Source: Couchioplanes caeruleus (lineage in GTDB: Bacteria; Actinomycetota; Actinomycetes; Mycobacteriales; Micromonosporaceae). From it: DNA of 64,000 nucleotides. The stretch spans positions 7,994,501 to 8,058,500 of the forward strand of contig NZ_CP092183.1 of assembly GCF_023499255.1 (NCBI RefSeq), written 5' to 3'. The first letter of the stretch is position 1. Each line of letters begins with the position of its first letter. The notes beneath the pieces are model-generated. The model saw only the letters and a program-made list of their open reading frames with translations, ran no database searches and had not been told where the DNA came from. Made by a program: the position numbers and the translations under genes. Shown one piece after another: positions 53,201-61,257 of this stretch.

Positions 53201-54246
53201 GGCATGGCGCCGGTGAGGTCCAGCAGCACCACGTTGCGCAGCCCCGCGCCGAGCAGCCGCGAGCTGTCCGGCAGGTCCGCCAGGTGCGCGACGATCACCA
53301 CGAACGGCTCGGTGGACGACGGCCGGGTGGACCGGTCGTGGTCACCCCGGTCGGTCACCTCCGGCCCGAGCAGGTCCATCAGCTCGTCGTGGGTGCCGGC
53401 GAAGAGGCGTACGGGTCCCGCGGCGTCGAAGGCGGTCGGGTGGGCGTTGTGCGGCAGCCACTTGATCCAGTCCCAGTTGCCGCGGTGCACCTCGGGGGCC
53501 AGCACGGCCACCCGCAGGTCGTCGGGGGCGTGGAAGGTGACCAGCTGCGCCACCATCGCCCGGACCAGGTCCACCGCCGCGTCGGCGTCGCCCTCGAGCT
53601 CGATCGAGGTGAAGCTGCGCAGGCCCACGGAGACCGGAATGCCCGACACCGTCCGGTACGCCTCGGAGAACCGGCGCAGCGAGATCGAGGCCAGCGGCTC
53701 CAGGTCCTCGATGGGCTTGGTCTGCGGCGGCAGGAACCGCAGCATCGCGCCCTGCCGGCCGAGCCCGATGCGGACCCGGCCGAAGTCGTCGTGGCTGGGC
53801 CGCCGCTCCCACAGCCGGGAGCTCATCGCGACCGACCACAGCCACTCCGGCTGGGGGTTGTTCCAGAGCACGCACTGGCGCTGCTGGTCGGCCGCCGCCC
53901 GGGCCTGCTTGCGCAGCTGGGCGATGTACCGCAGGAAGTCCCGGCGCTCGCCGCGCATCTTGCGCTTGCGGTCGGAGGCCGCCTTGCCGATCTGCATGAC
54001 GCCCATCAGCAGCATGCCGACGGCCATCGCGCCGCCCATCACGTACATGATCGGGGCCCGGCTGTAGAGGCCGAACATCGCCATCATGGCGCCCATGCCG
54101 AGGCCCATCGGCACGATCATCGCGAAGGAGCGGAAGTCGAGCGGCGCCTCCTCCGCCATCAGCGGCGGCTCCTGCAGCTCGATCTCGCCGTCGGGCGCCT
54201 CGGGGCCGGCCGCCCGCGGCGGTCGCTTGACGGTGACCGTACTCAT
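50272..54246 (-). CDS. eccC: Type VII secretion ATPase EccC (single-chain, three FtsK/SpoIIIE domains)
   Basis: A 1324-residue motor protein with two N-terminal transmembrane helices (~40-85) and three FtsK-type ATPase domains. Walker A motifs are GATGSGKS (475-482), GAPQSGKS (837-844) and GDSETGKT (1119-1126). Walker B is complete in domain 1 (VDEFSE, ~586-591), but domain 2 reads VVDGW and domain 3 VVDDYD, so the last two are probably regulatory. EccC recognises WXG substrates through its C-terminal domains. It overlaps the next upstream and downstream genes by 4 bp. Confidence 0.96.
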   Translation of the reverse strand: MSTVTVKRPPRAAGPEAPDGEIELQEPPLMAEEAPLDFRSFAMIVPMGLGMGAMMAMFGLYSRAPIMYVMGGAMAVGMLLMGVMQIGKAASDRKRKMRGERRDFLRYIAQLRKQARAAADQQRQCVLWNNPQPEWLWSVAMSSRLWERRPSHDDFGRVRIGLGRQGAMLRFLPPQTKPIEDLEPLASISLRRFSEAYRTVSGIPVSVGLRSFTSIELEGDADAAVDLVRAMVAQLVTFHAPDDLRVAVLAPEVHRGNWDWIKWLPHNAHPTAFDAAGPVRLFAGTHDELMDLLGPEVTDRGDHDRSTRPSSTEPFVVIVAHLADLPDSSRLLGAGLRNVVLLDLTGAMPGGPKVLRLTVKDDVVEFPAGETVGSAVRDALGVVPAESLARLVAPKRTSGTLDVVEEPLETSFDLTTLLGIRDANTFDVQQLWRSRLPQRNRLQVPIGVTEDGEVIELDLKESAQGGMGPHGLLIGATGSGKSELLRTLVCALAATHSSEILNLVLVDFKGGATFIGMEKLPHTSAVITNLADELPLVDRMQDALNGEMTRRQEMLRASGYASLFDYEKARANGAQLVPFPVLLIIVDEFSELLSSKGEFMDLFVSIGRLGRSLGVHLLLASQRLDEGRINRVEGHLSYRLALRTFSSMESRAVIGVGKAYELPPEPGNGYLKVDTTNLVRFKSAYVSGPYTGKGLIGGAEAGDEPAVVEEIVPFTTRQVAVRHDPGRVRPADTPAEDEPAPETASGPSLVEVLLNRLAGSGPPARQVWLPPLSSAPSLDSLLPSVVPDPVRGMTVADPAAQGRLRVPVGIVDRPQEQLRELLTVDLGGADGHVGIAGAPQSGKSTLLRSLVLSLALTNTPQEVQFYGLDFGGGGLASIAGLPHVGSIATRMERDRVVRTLEEVLQVMERREAEFAGRGLDSMTSYLAARARGEIDDPFGHVFLVVDGWYTMKQDFMDLDTKFQEIASRGLSFGVHVIVTATRWSEMRTWLRDLMGTKLELRLGDPMESDVGSRKAATVPNQAGRGLTGDGLHFLGALPRTDGSSETGDLAEATKAVVEEIGTFWTGAPARAVRMLPTRLPAERLPDPQPEFKVCIGQDEQRLEPVWHDFMVTPHMLVFGDSETGKTNMLRLVLRAIQRHYSPEQAKVVLGDSRRDLDTAIPAAYQVGSGITGDALYELAGQASVSMNRRVPGAEISSERMRRRDWWEGPELFVVVDDYDLMTKGIGVGSSLEPLLPLLAQGVSIGLHVIVARSTSSAMRAMMDPVVRRIWELGNPATLFSYPKEEGKFLGEAPPRRLPAGRAQLVTRRGVKLMQTGLVSEGSRG

Positions 54247-54629
54247 CCGAGCATCCCGCTGTCCGCGCCGCCGCCGCCCCAGACGGACTCGTCCTGGCGC
54301 AGGAGCTTCACCGAGTAGCGGTCGTTGCGGTAGCGCTCGGCGATCCGGTCCTCGTCCTCCTCCTCGCGTTCCTCGGCCGCGCCCAGCGACGGATGCCGAG
54401 CCGCCTGCCGTTCCTCGGCCTCCTCCCGCTCCCGGGCCTCGGCCTCCTCCTTCTCGCGCTTACGCTGCTCCTCACGCTCCTGGAGGTACGCCTCGGTCTC
54501 GGCGAGCGTCAGGTCCGGCCCGCCGCACTGCATCGGGACCTCGTTCTCCTCGACCATCGGGGCGGTCGCGGAGCGGTTGCGCCGCCACACCGGCAGCGCC
54601 GGCGTCGCACCGGGCTCGTGGTCACGCAT
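54243..54629 (-). CDS. Small charged coiled-coil protein of the T7SS operon
   Basis: A 128-residue protein with a long Glu/Arg/Lys-rich coiled coil (~45-90: EREEQRKREKEEAEAREREE). No family was recognised. ATG at 54629 overlaps the proline-rich protein by 8 bp and the stop overlaps eccC by 4 bp, so it is surely co-translated with eccC. It could be a linker or chaperone for substrate delivery, but there is no direct evidence. Confidence 0.7.
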   Translation of the reverse strand: MRDHEPGATPALPVWRRNRSATAPMVEENEVPMQCGGPDLTLAETEAYLQEREEQRKREKEEAEAREREEAEERQAARHPSLGAAEEREEEDEDRIAERYRNDRYSVKLLRQDESVWGGGGADSGMLG

Positions 54630-57600
54630 CGGTCAGCCTTCCCTCACGCTCGTGCCCGTCGCCGTACAGCCACCAGGACTGGCCGGTGTCGTCCCACGCG
54701 GACCGGTCGCCGTTGCCGTCGTCGGCGCGCAGCACGGGTACCCGGTCGTCGGCCGGCTCGCCGGGTTCCGCCGGATCGCCGGACCGTTCGCCGGTCCAGG
54801 CCGGCTCCTCCTCGGTCAGCAGCTCCGCGGCGTCCGGGCGTTGCGCCGGGTCGCGGTCCTCCGGCTCGGGCACACCGGGCAGGACCGGCGGGATCCCCAC
54901 CCCGGGTACCGTCACGCCCTCGTGCCAGCCGGTCGCCGGGTCCACCGGTGGCGGCGGCACGGCGCCCAGGCCGGCCCCGCCGGGAGCGGCACCCTGCGGC
55001 GCACCGGGTTCGTCGCCGGCACCGCCCGAGTCCCACTCCTGCGGGTCGCCGTCGACGAGTCCGGCGGAGTCGGGGCGTTCCGCTTCCTTCTCCTGCGGTC
55101 CGGCGCCGCCGGCCGCGCCGGGAAAACCAGGCATCATCGGTACGCCCGGAGCAAGCGTCCCGGGGTCCGCCGGGCTCTCCACCGGCGCGGACGGCCCACC
55201 GGCGAGGCCCATGCCGCCGGGGGCGCTCCCGGCGGGCGCATCGGGCACGCCGTCCGCATCGCCGGGCTGCCACTGCGCCGGATCCCCATCGACCAACCCG
55301 GACGCATCGGGCCGCTCCGGCAGGCCACCGCCGGCACCACCACCCGCCGGACCACCACCCGGCATCCCCGGCATCGGCGGAATCCCACCCAGCCCAGCAC
55401 CACCCGGCACCGCACCGCCCGGCGCATCCGGGACACCGGCAGCCTCGCCCGGCTGCCACTGCGCCGGATCCCCATCGACCAACCCGGACGCATCGGGCCG
55501 CTCCGGCAGGCCACCGCCGGCACCACCACCCGCCGGACCACCACCCGGCATCCCCGGCATCGGCGGAATCCCACCCAGCCCAGCACCACCCGGCACCGCA
55601 CCGCCCGGCGCATCCGGGACACCGGCAGCCTCGCCCGGCTGCCACTGCGCCGGATCCCCATCGACCAACCCGGACGCATCGGGCCGCTCCGGCAGGCCAC
55701 CGCCGGCACCACCACCCGCCGGACCACCACCCGGCATCCCCGGCATCGGCGGAATCCCACCCAGCCCAGCACCACCCGGCACCGCACCGCCCGGCGCATC
55801 CGGGACACCGGCAGCCTCGCCCGGCTGCCACTGCGCCGGATCCCCATCGACCAACCCGGACGCATCCGGCCGCTCCGGCAACCCGTTACCGGCACCACCA
55901 CCCGCCGGACCACCACCCGGCATCCCCGGCATCGGCGGAATCCCACCCAGCCCAGCACCACCCGGATTCGCGCCACTCGGCGCATCCGGAATGTCCACAC
56001 CCGTACCCGGCGACTCCCAATCCGACGGCTCACCACCGACCAGACCGGACGCATCCGGGCGCTCCGGGATGCCGGCGCCGCCGCCACCGCCGGCCGGGCC
56101 ACCACCCGGCATCCCCGGCATCGGCGGAATCCCACCCAGCCCAGCACCACCCGGATTGGCACCGCCCGGCGCGTCCGGCACGTCGACCGCGCCCGTGCCG
56201 GGGGTCCAGTCGTTCTCGTCGCCGCCGAGCAGACCGGAGGCGTCCGGCCGCTCCGGGATCCCCGCGCCGGAACCCCCGCCCATGCCGCTACCGGCCGGGC
56301 CCCCGCCGGGCATGAACGGCATGCCGCCGCCCGTGCCCGGGGCGTTGACGCCGGGGCCGAACGCGTCGGACGCGCCCGGCGCGCTCGGAATCGTCGGCGG
56401 GTTCACGTCGCCGATCCCGCCGGCACCGGGGCCGCCCCCGCCGACGCCGCCGGCACCGGGCAGGTCGTTCAGGCCGGGCGCCTTCGGCACCGAGGGTGGG
56501 TTGACGTCACCGGCGCCGCCCGCACCGGGCGATTTCGGCACGTCGCCCAGGCCGGCTCCGGGGCGGTCACGGTCGTCGGCGCCGAGTGCGCCGGGGCCCG
56601 GCGGCACCACCGGTGGCACGAAGCCGGGACCGTTGCCGGTACCGGGCGGGCCGTCGACCTGCGGGGTCTCGAAGTCGCCGGGTCCGTTGCCCGGGCCGTC
56701 CAGTCCGGGCGGACCCTCCACATCGGGCGCGGTGAGGTTGTCCGGGCCGCCGCCCAGCGCCGACACATCGGGGGGCCCGTCCACGCCGGGCGGGTTGACG
56801 TCCTTCGGGCCGCCGTTCGGGTTGTCCAGACCGGGGGGTCCGTCCACCGCCGGCGGGGTGAGGTTGTTGCCGGGCGGGGTCAGGTTGTTCCCCGGCGGGG
56901 TGAGGTCGTTGCCCGGTGGCGTGAGGTTGTTGCCCGGCGGGGTCAGGTTGTTCCCCGGCGGGGTGAGGTTGTTCCCCGGCGGCGTCAGGTTGTTGCCCGG
57001 CGGGGTGGGCAACGGTGGCGGGCTCAGCGTGGTGAGGTTCGGCGGGGTGATCGAGGTGAGGTTGAAGTTGTTCGTCGGTATCGGGCCGGTCGTGATCTTC
57101 GGATCGCCGGTACCGGTCGGCGGCGTCACCGCGCTGTACGTCATCTGGTACTGCGTGGCGAGCTGGTCGACGACCTGGGCCATCTGCTCGGTCATCGGCT
57201 TGGCGAACCGGGTCTTGCTGATGGCGATCCCGTTGCTGCCCGACGGCGCGCCGTCGGCCGCGGCGATCTGCGCCCACGCCACATCGAGCTTGTTGATCGC
57301 ATCCTGGGCCCAGGCGAGGTAGCGGGCGCTGTTCCACAGCTGGTTGGGCACCGACTGGGTGCCGTTGGTGCCGTCCGCGCCGGCGATGTGCTCGGCCTGG
57401 TTGCCGAGGAACTCGGCGAAGTAGTCCATCTTGGCCAGGAACGCGTCGGCCGCCTGCCCCTGCCAGGCCTTGTCCTTGCCCGCGATGGCGTGGGAGTGGT
57501 CCCGCAGCATGTTCTCGAGCCAGCTCAGCGTCTGGTACGCCAGCTGGAACGCCCCCGACGCGTCGGCCAGCGACTGCGGATCCACGAGCGACTTGGCCAG

Positions 57601-57792
57601 CGCCCGGGCGTCGTCGTTGCCCAGCGCGGAGCCCCCGTTCACCGACGCCTTGATCTTGCGCCAGCCGGGCGGGTCCTCGTGCACCCACTTCTTGTAGTCC
57701 TCGAGGTCGGAGACGTCGATCTGCGCCTGCATGAAGGTGGCAGCCGGGTCGACGTCCCTCTGCCAATTCTCCTTCTTCGGATCCTCGGGCAT
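54622..57792 (-). CDS. WXG/PPE-like secreted protein with long Pro/Gly repeat region
   Basis: A 1056-residue probable T7SS substrate. The N-terminal ~230 residues are helical, with W110-Q-G112 acting as the WXG turn. Then come seven TPPGNNL heptads (~261-310), a Pro/Gly-rich region, and several ~62-residue units each containing ERPDASGL and a PxxW-like element, four of them nearly identical. Length and layout resemble EspB/PPE-type secreted proteins. The repeats suggest a fibrous or cell-wall-binding role. The gene is between the WXG100 operon and the eccC group. Confidence 0.75.
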   Translation of the reverse strand: MPEDPKKENWQRDVDPAATFMQAQIDVSDLEDYKKWVHEDPPGWRKIKASVNGGSALGNDDARALAKSLVDPQSLADASGAFQLAYQTLSWLENMLRDHSHAIAGKDKAWQGQAADAFLAKMDYFAEFLGNQAEHIAGADGTNGTQSVPNQLWNSARYLAWAQDAINKLDVAWAQIAAADGAPSGSNGIAISKTRFAKPMTEQMAQVVDQLATQYQMTYSAVTPPTGTGDPKITTGPIPTNNFNLTSITPPNLTTLSPPPLPTPPGNNLTPPGNNLTPPGNNLTPPGNNLTPPGNDLTPPGNNLTPPGNNLTPPAVDGPPGLDNPNGGPKDVNPPGVDGPPDVSALGGGPDNLTAPDVEGPPGLDGPGNGPGDFETPQVDGPPGTGNGPGFVPPVVPPGPGALGADDRDRPGAGLGDVPKSPGAGGAGDVNPPSVPKAPGLNDLPGAGGVGGGGPGAGGIGDVNPPTIPSAPGASDAFGPGVNAPGTGGGMPFMPGGGPAGSGMGGGSGAGIPERPDASGLLGGDENDWTPGTGAVDVPDAPGGANPGGAGLGGIPPMPGMPGGGPAGGGGGAGIPERPDASGLVGGEPSDWESPGTGVDIPDAPSGANPGGAGLGGIPPMPGMPGGGPAGGGAGNGLPERPDASGLVDGDPAQWQPGEAAGVPDAPGGAVPGGAGLGGIPPMPGMPGGGPAGGGAGGGLPERPDASGLVDGDPAQWQPGEAAGVPDAPGGAVPGGAGLGGIPPMPGMPGGGPAGGGAGGGLPERPDASGLVDGDPAQWQPGEAAGVPDAPGGAVPGGAGLGGIPPMPGMPGGGPAGGGAGGGLPERPDASGLVDGDPAQWQPGDADGVPDAPAGSAPGGMGLAGGPSAPVESPADPGTLAPGVPMMPGFPGAAGGAGPQEKEAERPDSAGLVDGDPQEWDSGGAGDEPGAPQGAAPGGAGLGAVPPPPVDPATGWHEGVTVPGVGIPPVLPGVPEPEDRDPAQRPDAAELLTEEEPAWTGERSGDPAEPGEPADDRVPVLRADDGNGDRSAWDDTGQSWWLYGDGHEREGRLTDA
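55265..56008 (-). repeat. 186-bp in-frame tandem repeat, four near-identical copies
   Basis: Units begin at 55265, 55451, 55637 and 55823 with the same sequence (GGCTGCCACTGCGCCGG), exactly 186 bp apart. The next unit (56009) is diverged and a further one starts near 56201. Each codes 62 residues of the PPE-like protein. Confidence 0.9.
56863..57009 (-). repeat. 21-bp in-frame tandem repeat, seven copies
   Basis: Seven 21-bp units, each a variant of GTTGTTGCCCGGCGGGGTGAG, code for TPPGNNL heptads in the PPE-like protein. Confidence 0.85.
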
Positions 57793-57850
57793 GGCGGGAG
57801 CTTCTCCTCCAGATAGGACTACGTGCGTGGGGCGGGGACGGCGCCGGCCG

Positions 57851-58696
57851 TCAGGTGTTGAACTGGGGGTCGGGGGTGCCCTGGGGAAGGTCGGTGGAGC
57901 TGCCCGTGCCGTTGTTCTTCAGCTTCGCGATCTCGGCCCAGGCGGTCTCCATGGCCTCGGTCAGCTGGTCACCGGTCATCTTGTTGAGCTCTTCGCCGGT
58001 CTCGTATTCCTTGATCATGGCGGTGAGGTTCCTGCGCAGGTTGTAGATCGCCTGATGCACCGTCATGAGCAGTTCCATCGTGTCGCCGCGCAGGCCGTCG
58101 TCGTTGCCGCCGGTACCCTGGATCTTGCGGCGCAGCAGCTCGGCCTTCGCGAAGCCGCCAGGCTTGAGGTTGACCTTCTCGATCTCGCTGCGGGCCTTCC
58201 AGGCGAGCCCGCCGGTGCCGTCCGGCTCGATCGCCTCGAGCTGCTTGACGAAGTGCTGCAGCGCCTGGGTGTTCACGGCCACGCCGTTGCCCTGCTTCTG
58301 CGAGTCGCTCCACTCGTGCACGACGGGCGGCACGAAACCGGAATCGCCGTTGACGCCGTAGTTGTTGCCGTCGCCGGGCTTGTGCTCGTACTCGACGCTG
58401 TCCTTGTTCGCGGATTTCTTCTGGTAGTCCGCGACGATCTTCTTCCAGTGCTCGGTCTCGATGACCTCGTTCTTGTAGTAGTTGTAGGCGTCCTTTTCCT
58501 CCTGCGTGTAGCCCTCGAAGTTGAACCGGTTCGGGTAGTTCGGATTGCTGGGCTGGTTCCGCTGAATGTCGGCCTGGACGCGGTCGACCAGGTTCTGGAT
58601 CCAGTTATCCGGCTTGTGGTGGTCCTGGTTCCACTTGTCGAGAATTCCGACGGCCTCGATCGACTCGTCGGTGGGGGTGTTGAAATCGATGGACAT
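57851..58696 (-). CDS. T7SS-operon helical protein, unknown function
   Basis: A 281-residue mostly helical soluble protein starting at ATG 58696, preceded by an AGAAAGG-type ribosome site like its neighbours. An aromatic, charged middle (AYNYYKNEVIETEHWKKI) and a later helical pair (KAELLRRKIQGT, TWAEIAKLKNNG-like ends) stand out. No family was recognised; length and location between WXG100 genes and the PPE-like gene suggest a substrate or chaperone. Confidence 0.7.
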   Translation of the reverse strand: MSIDFNTPTDESIEAVGILDKWNQDHHKPDNWIQNLVDRVQADIQRNQPSNPNYPNRFNFEGYTQEEKDAYNYYKNEVIETEHWKKIVADYQKKSANKDSVEYEHKPGDGNNYGVNGDSGFVPPVVHEWSDSQKQGNGVAVNTQALQHFVKQLEAIEPDGTGGLAWKARSEIEKVNLKPGGFAKAELLRRKIQGTGGNDDGLRGDTMELLMTVHQAIYNLRRNLTAMIKEYETGEELNKMTGDQLTEAMETAWAEIAKLKNNGTGSSTDLPQGTPDPQFNT

Positions 58697-58818
58697 GGCG
58701 CACGGCCTTTCTCGGGCGCTTACCTGGAGGGGACAGACGCCGACGGCCCGGGTCATGACTCCGGGCCGGCGGGACTGCCGGCCACCGCGCCGATCGGACA
58801 CGGCAGCCGGCGGCGGGG

Positions 58819-59121
58819 TCAGCCGCCGCGGACGTCGTTCCAGATGGCCGCGTGCCGCTGCTCGGTGGTGCCGTAGTTGTCCGAGATCTGCAGCAGCGTC
58901 ACCCGGGCCTGCTCCAGGTACACGGTCATCTCGTTGGCGGCCTGGTTCCAGGCGGCCTTCGAGACGTGGTACTGGGTCCGCGCGTCACCGGTCCAGTCCT
59001 GCAGCGACTTCTCGACGTAGCGCTCCATGTCGCCCAGCGCCGTCTTGATGTCGTTGTTGATCTTGTTCATGTCGAACAGCGTGGCGTCAGCCGTGCTGAA
59101 GTCGAAACGGTAGTTGGACAC
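58819..59121 (-). CDS. WXG100-family protein 1
   Basis: A 100-residue helical hairpin. The turn is DWTGDARTQY (W-T-G), flanked by long helices, as in EsxA/EsxB. The GTG start at 59121 is preceded by AGAAAGGA. It is paired with the second WXG100 gene 39 bp upstream; the two probably form the secreted heterodimer recognised by EccC. Confidence 0.92.
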   Translation of the reverse strand: MSNYRFDFSTADATLFDMNKINNDIKTALGDMERYVEKSLQDWTGDARTQYHVSKAAWNQAANEMTVYLEQARVTLLQISDNYGTTEQRHAAIWNDVRGG

Positions 59122-59160
59122 CGCGTTCCTTTCTGAGAAGTCGAGGGGGCAGCGGGATCG

Positions 59161-59481
59161 TCAGACGCCCGGCAGCGCCGAGGCGAAGGACTGGGCCGCG
59201 GACGCGGCGGTGTTCTCCGCCTCGCGGTAGCCCTTCGTGGTCACGCCCATCACGTCGAGCATGGTGATGAGCTCGTTGATGACCTTCTGGAAGGAGCGCT
59301 CCCAGCTGTCCATGGCGTTGTTGAAGCCCTTGGACGCGTCACCGGTCCAGGTGGCCTGCAGCGCCGCCATCTGCGAGTTGACGCTCTGCAGATTGCCGTT
59401 GAACTGGGTCACCCGGTTCGAGAATTCCTGGGCTGCCGCCTGCATGCCCTGTTCGGTTGTCTGCACCACTGGCATGGTCAC
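59161..59481 (-). CDS. WXG100-family protein 2
   Basis: A 106-residue WXG100 protein. ATWTGDASKGF contains the WxG turn between two helices. GTG at 59481 was chosen because GGAG stands 7 bases ahead; an ATG two codons later is also possible. It is the first gene of the minus-strand secretion operon and likely partner of the neighbouring WXG100 protein. Confidence 0.92.
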   Translation of the reverse strand: MTMPVVQTTEQGMQAAAQEFSNRVTQFNGNLQSVNSQMAALQATWTGDASKGFNNAMDSWERSFQKVINELITMLDVMGVTTKGYREAENTAASAAQSFASALPGV

Positions 59482-59776
59482 AGCGACACTCCTTTCGTCG
59501 TGCTCGGCTTGGAGGGACGACGCCGGACGCGGTCGCGCGATCCGGCGTTCGCAGAAAAGAGTGTTGATGGATGTCGACGGGTGAGGGCAAGGCGGAACGC
59601 CGCGGATGTCCGAACGTCGTCCCCGATCTGCCTTCTTCGACCCACCCGCCCCGGGTACCGGCGGAGAGCTCGGGAAGAACGCCTGCACTTTCGTCCCCGT
59701 CTCTCGCCGATCCCTTGGTACGCGCCCGGACGCCGCCCTCTACTGGGATCGGCCGAGGGGAAGGGAGACCGGGCTG
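59482..59776. promoter_or_regulatory. Divergent promoter region of the two T7SS operons
   Basis: These 295 bp separate the WXG100/ecc operon from the effector operon and must contain both promoters. No -35/-10 pair could be fixed with confidence. Confidence 0.4.
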
Positions 59777-60193
59777 ATGGACTTCAACCAACGCATCGAG
59801 CACCTGTTCGAGGAGTACGAGCGGCAGCGCTCGAGCCTGACCACGATGCAGCAGAAGATGCGCGAGATCTCGGTCTCCGCCACGTCGCCCCGGCGCGAGG
59901 TCACCGTGACGGTCGGGCAGAACGGCACGCTCACCGACGTCACGTTCCCGACCGGCGCGTACAAGCGGCTCACCCCGGCCGAGCTGACCGCCGTCATCCT
60001 GCAGACGTACGCGGAGGCCAAGGAGCAGGTCGTGCAGCAGACCGCCGAGCTGCTGGCACCCGTACTCCCGGAGGGCATGGACGCGCAGCAGCTGGCCCGC
60101 GGCACCGCCGGCGCCGACATGTTCCTGCCGGCCGAGCCGCGGATGGCCACGAGCGTGCGCGAGTTCCTCAACCTGGGCCGAGCCGAACGATGA
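59777..60193 (+). CDS. YbaB/EbfC-family protein, T7SS-associated (copy 2)
   Basis: A 138-residue YbaB/EbfC member: N-terminal coiled helix (FNQRIEHLFEEYERQRSS), central strands EVTVTVGQNGTLTDVTF, and a C-terminal helix. It is larger than copy 1 by a C-terminal ~40 residues. The ATG at 59777 fits family alignment, although the frame is open from 59606. It is co-translated with the next gene (ATGA overlap), which links it to the effector. Confidence 0.82.
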   Translation: MDFNQRIEHLFEEYERQRSSLTTMQQKMREISVSATSPRREVTVTVGQNGTLTDVTFPTGAYKRLTPAELTAVILQTYAEAKEQVVQQTAELLAPVLPEGMDAQQLARGTAGADMFLPAEPRMATSVREFLNLGRAER

Positions 60194-61236
60194 GCGGCGA
60201 ACCCCGCGGCCAGATGTGGGTCGATCCCGAGGGCGTCGTCCAGCTCGGCGACTCGTACGCCGAGCACGGCGCCCTGTACGAGGGCTACATCACCCAGCTC
60301 GAGCAGCTGCGCAGCCGGTACGGGAAGAGCTGGGGCGACGACGACATGGGTCAGGCGTTCTCGCAGAGGTTCCTCGAGGGCCTCGACGCCCTCGACGGGA
60401 TCATCGGCAGCGTCAAGGGCACTCTCACCTACACCTCCGAGGGGCTGCGCCAGAGCGGCCACCTGTACCGCAAGACCGACGAGGAAGCCGCCGAGATGGG
60501 CCACTACCTCGCCGGCAACTTCGACAACCTGCCGCAGGGCGTCTTCAACCGCCGCGAGGCACTGCAGGAGGGCGAGACACCGCGGCTCGCGCGGACACGG
60601 CTCAACGCGAGGGTCGTCAGCAACCGCGCGCCCAACACCGAGCTGGAGGCGTCCCAGCCCGTCTTCCGGACCGCCGGCGAGGGCCGCTTCGTCCCGCCCG
60701 AGGGCCGGCTCAGCCGCCTCGAGCCGAGGCGGGCCTACAAGTCCGTACGCCCCGGCGAGGAGGACGAGGAACTCCCCCGCGCCCGGCTCATGCCCGCCGA
60801 GGCCGTCGTCGCGAGCGTCGAGCCCGTCGAGGGCCCCATGTCACCGCTGCTGCCCACGGTCGAGGCAAGCTTCCCCGCGCAACGCGGGAAGCTGCGCCCG
60901 GCCATGCCGGCCATCTCCGCGTACTACCAGCAGGCCGGCTGGCAGGGCGCCCGCATCGACGGCGTGCCGCTGGCCGAGGGCTACCAGCTGCGGGGCCTCA
61001 CCACGTTCCCGGACGGCACGACCCGCATCGACGCCAACCTCTACCAGTCGATCACCCCGATCACGCCGGGACACACGATCACCGACGCGGACGGGCAGCC
61101 GATCACGGCACCGGAGGGCCCGCTGTACGTCGTGAAGGACAACCCGTCGGTCGACCCCACCGCGCCCGGTTACGAGCCGTTCTTCGTCAGCTTCGCTCCC
61201 GACGGTACGGCCGTACCGATCGTCACGGACCTCTGA
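60190..61236 (+). CDS. WXG100-like protein with C-terminal extension, effector-operon partner
   Basis: A 348-residue protein. The N-terminal ~100 residues are a helical hairpin with KSWGDDDMGQAFSQRFLEG at the turn (WXG-like), so it is a secretion-target or chaperone for the effector encoded next. The C-terminal ~250 residues are Pro/Arg-rich and then fold-like with PDGTTRIDANLYQ and FFVSFAPDGTAVP. No known family. The effector gene starts 21 bp after its stop. Confidence 0.72.
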   Translation: MSGEPRGQMWVDPEGVVQLGDSYAEHGALYEGYITQLEQLRSRYGKSWGDDDMGQAFSQRFLEGLDALDGIIGSVKGTLTYTSEGLRQSGHLYRKTDEEAAEMGHYLAGNFDNLPQGVFNRREALQEGETPRLARTRLNARVVSNRAPNTELEASQPVFRTAGEGRFVPPEGRLSRLEPRRAYKSVRPGEEDEELPRARLMPAEAVVASVEPVEGPMSPLLPTVEASFPAQRGKLRPAMPAISAYYQQAGWQGARIDGVPLAEGYQLRGLTTFPDGTTRIDANLYQSITPITPGHTITDADGQPITAPEGPLYVVKDNPSVDPTAPGYEPFFVSFAPDGTAVPIVTDL

Positions 61237-61257
61237 GCGCGACCACCCGAACCTTCC

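Noticed and set aside
50506..54318. Plus-strand frames of 685 and 545 codons
   Set aside because: Antisense to eccC, whose three Walker A motifs are unambiguous.
55265..57009. CRISPR array
   Set aside because: The repeats are in frame within one gene, contiguous without unique spacers, and translate to Pro/Gly-rich protein.
54086..57816. Two overlapping ~1078-codon plus-strand frames
   Set aside because: They are shadows of the PPE-like gene. The repeat unit of 186 bp is a multiple of three, so any frame open in one unit stays open in all.
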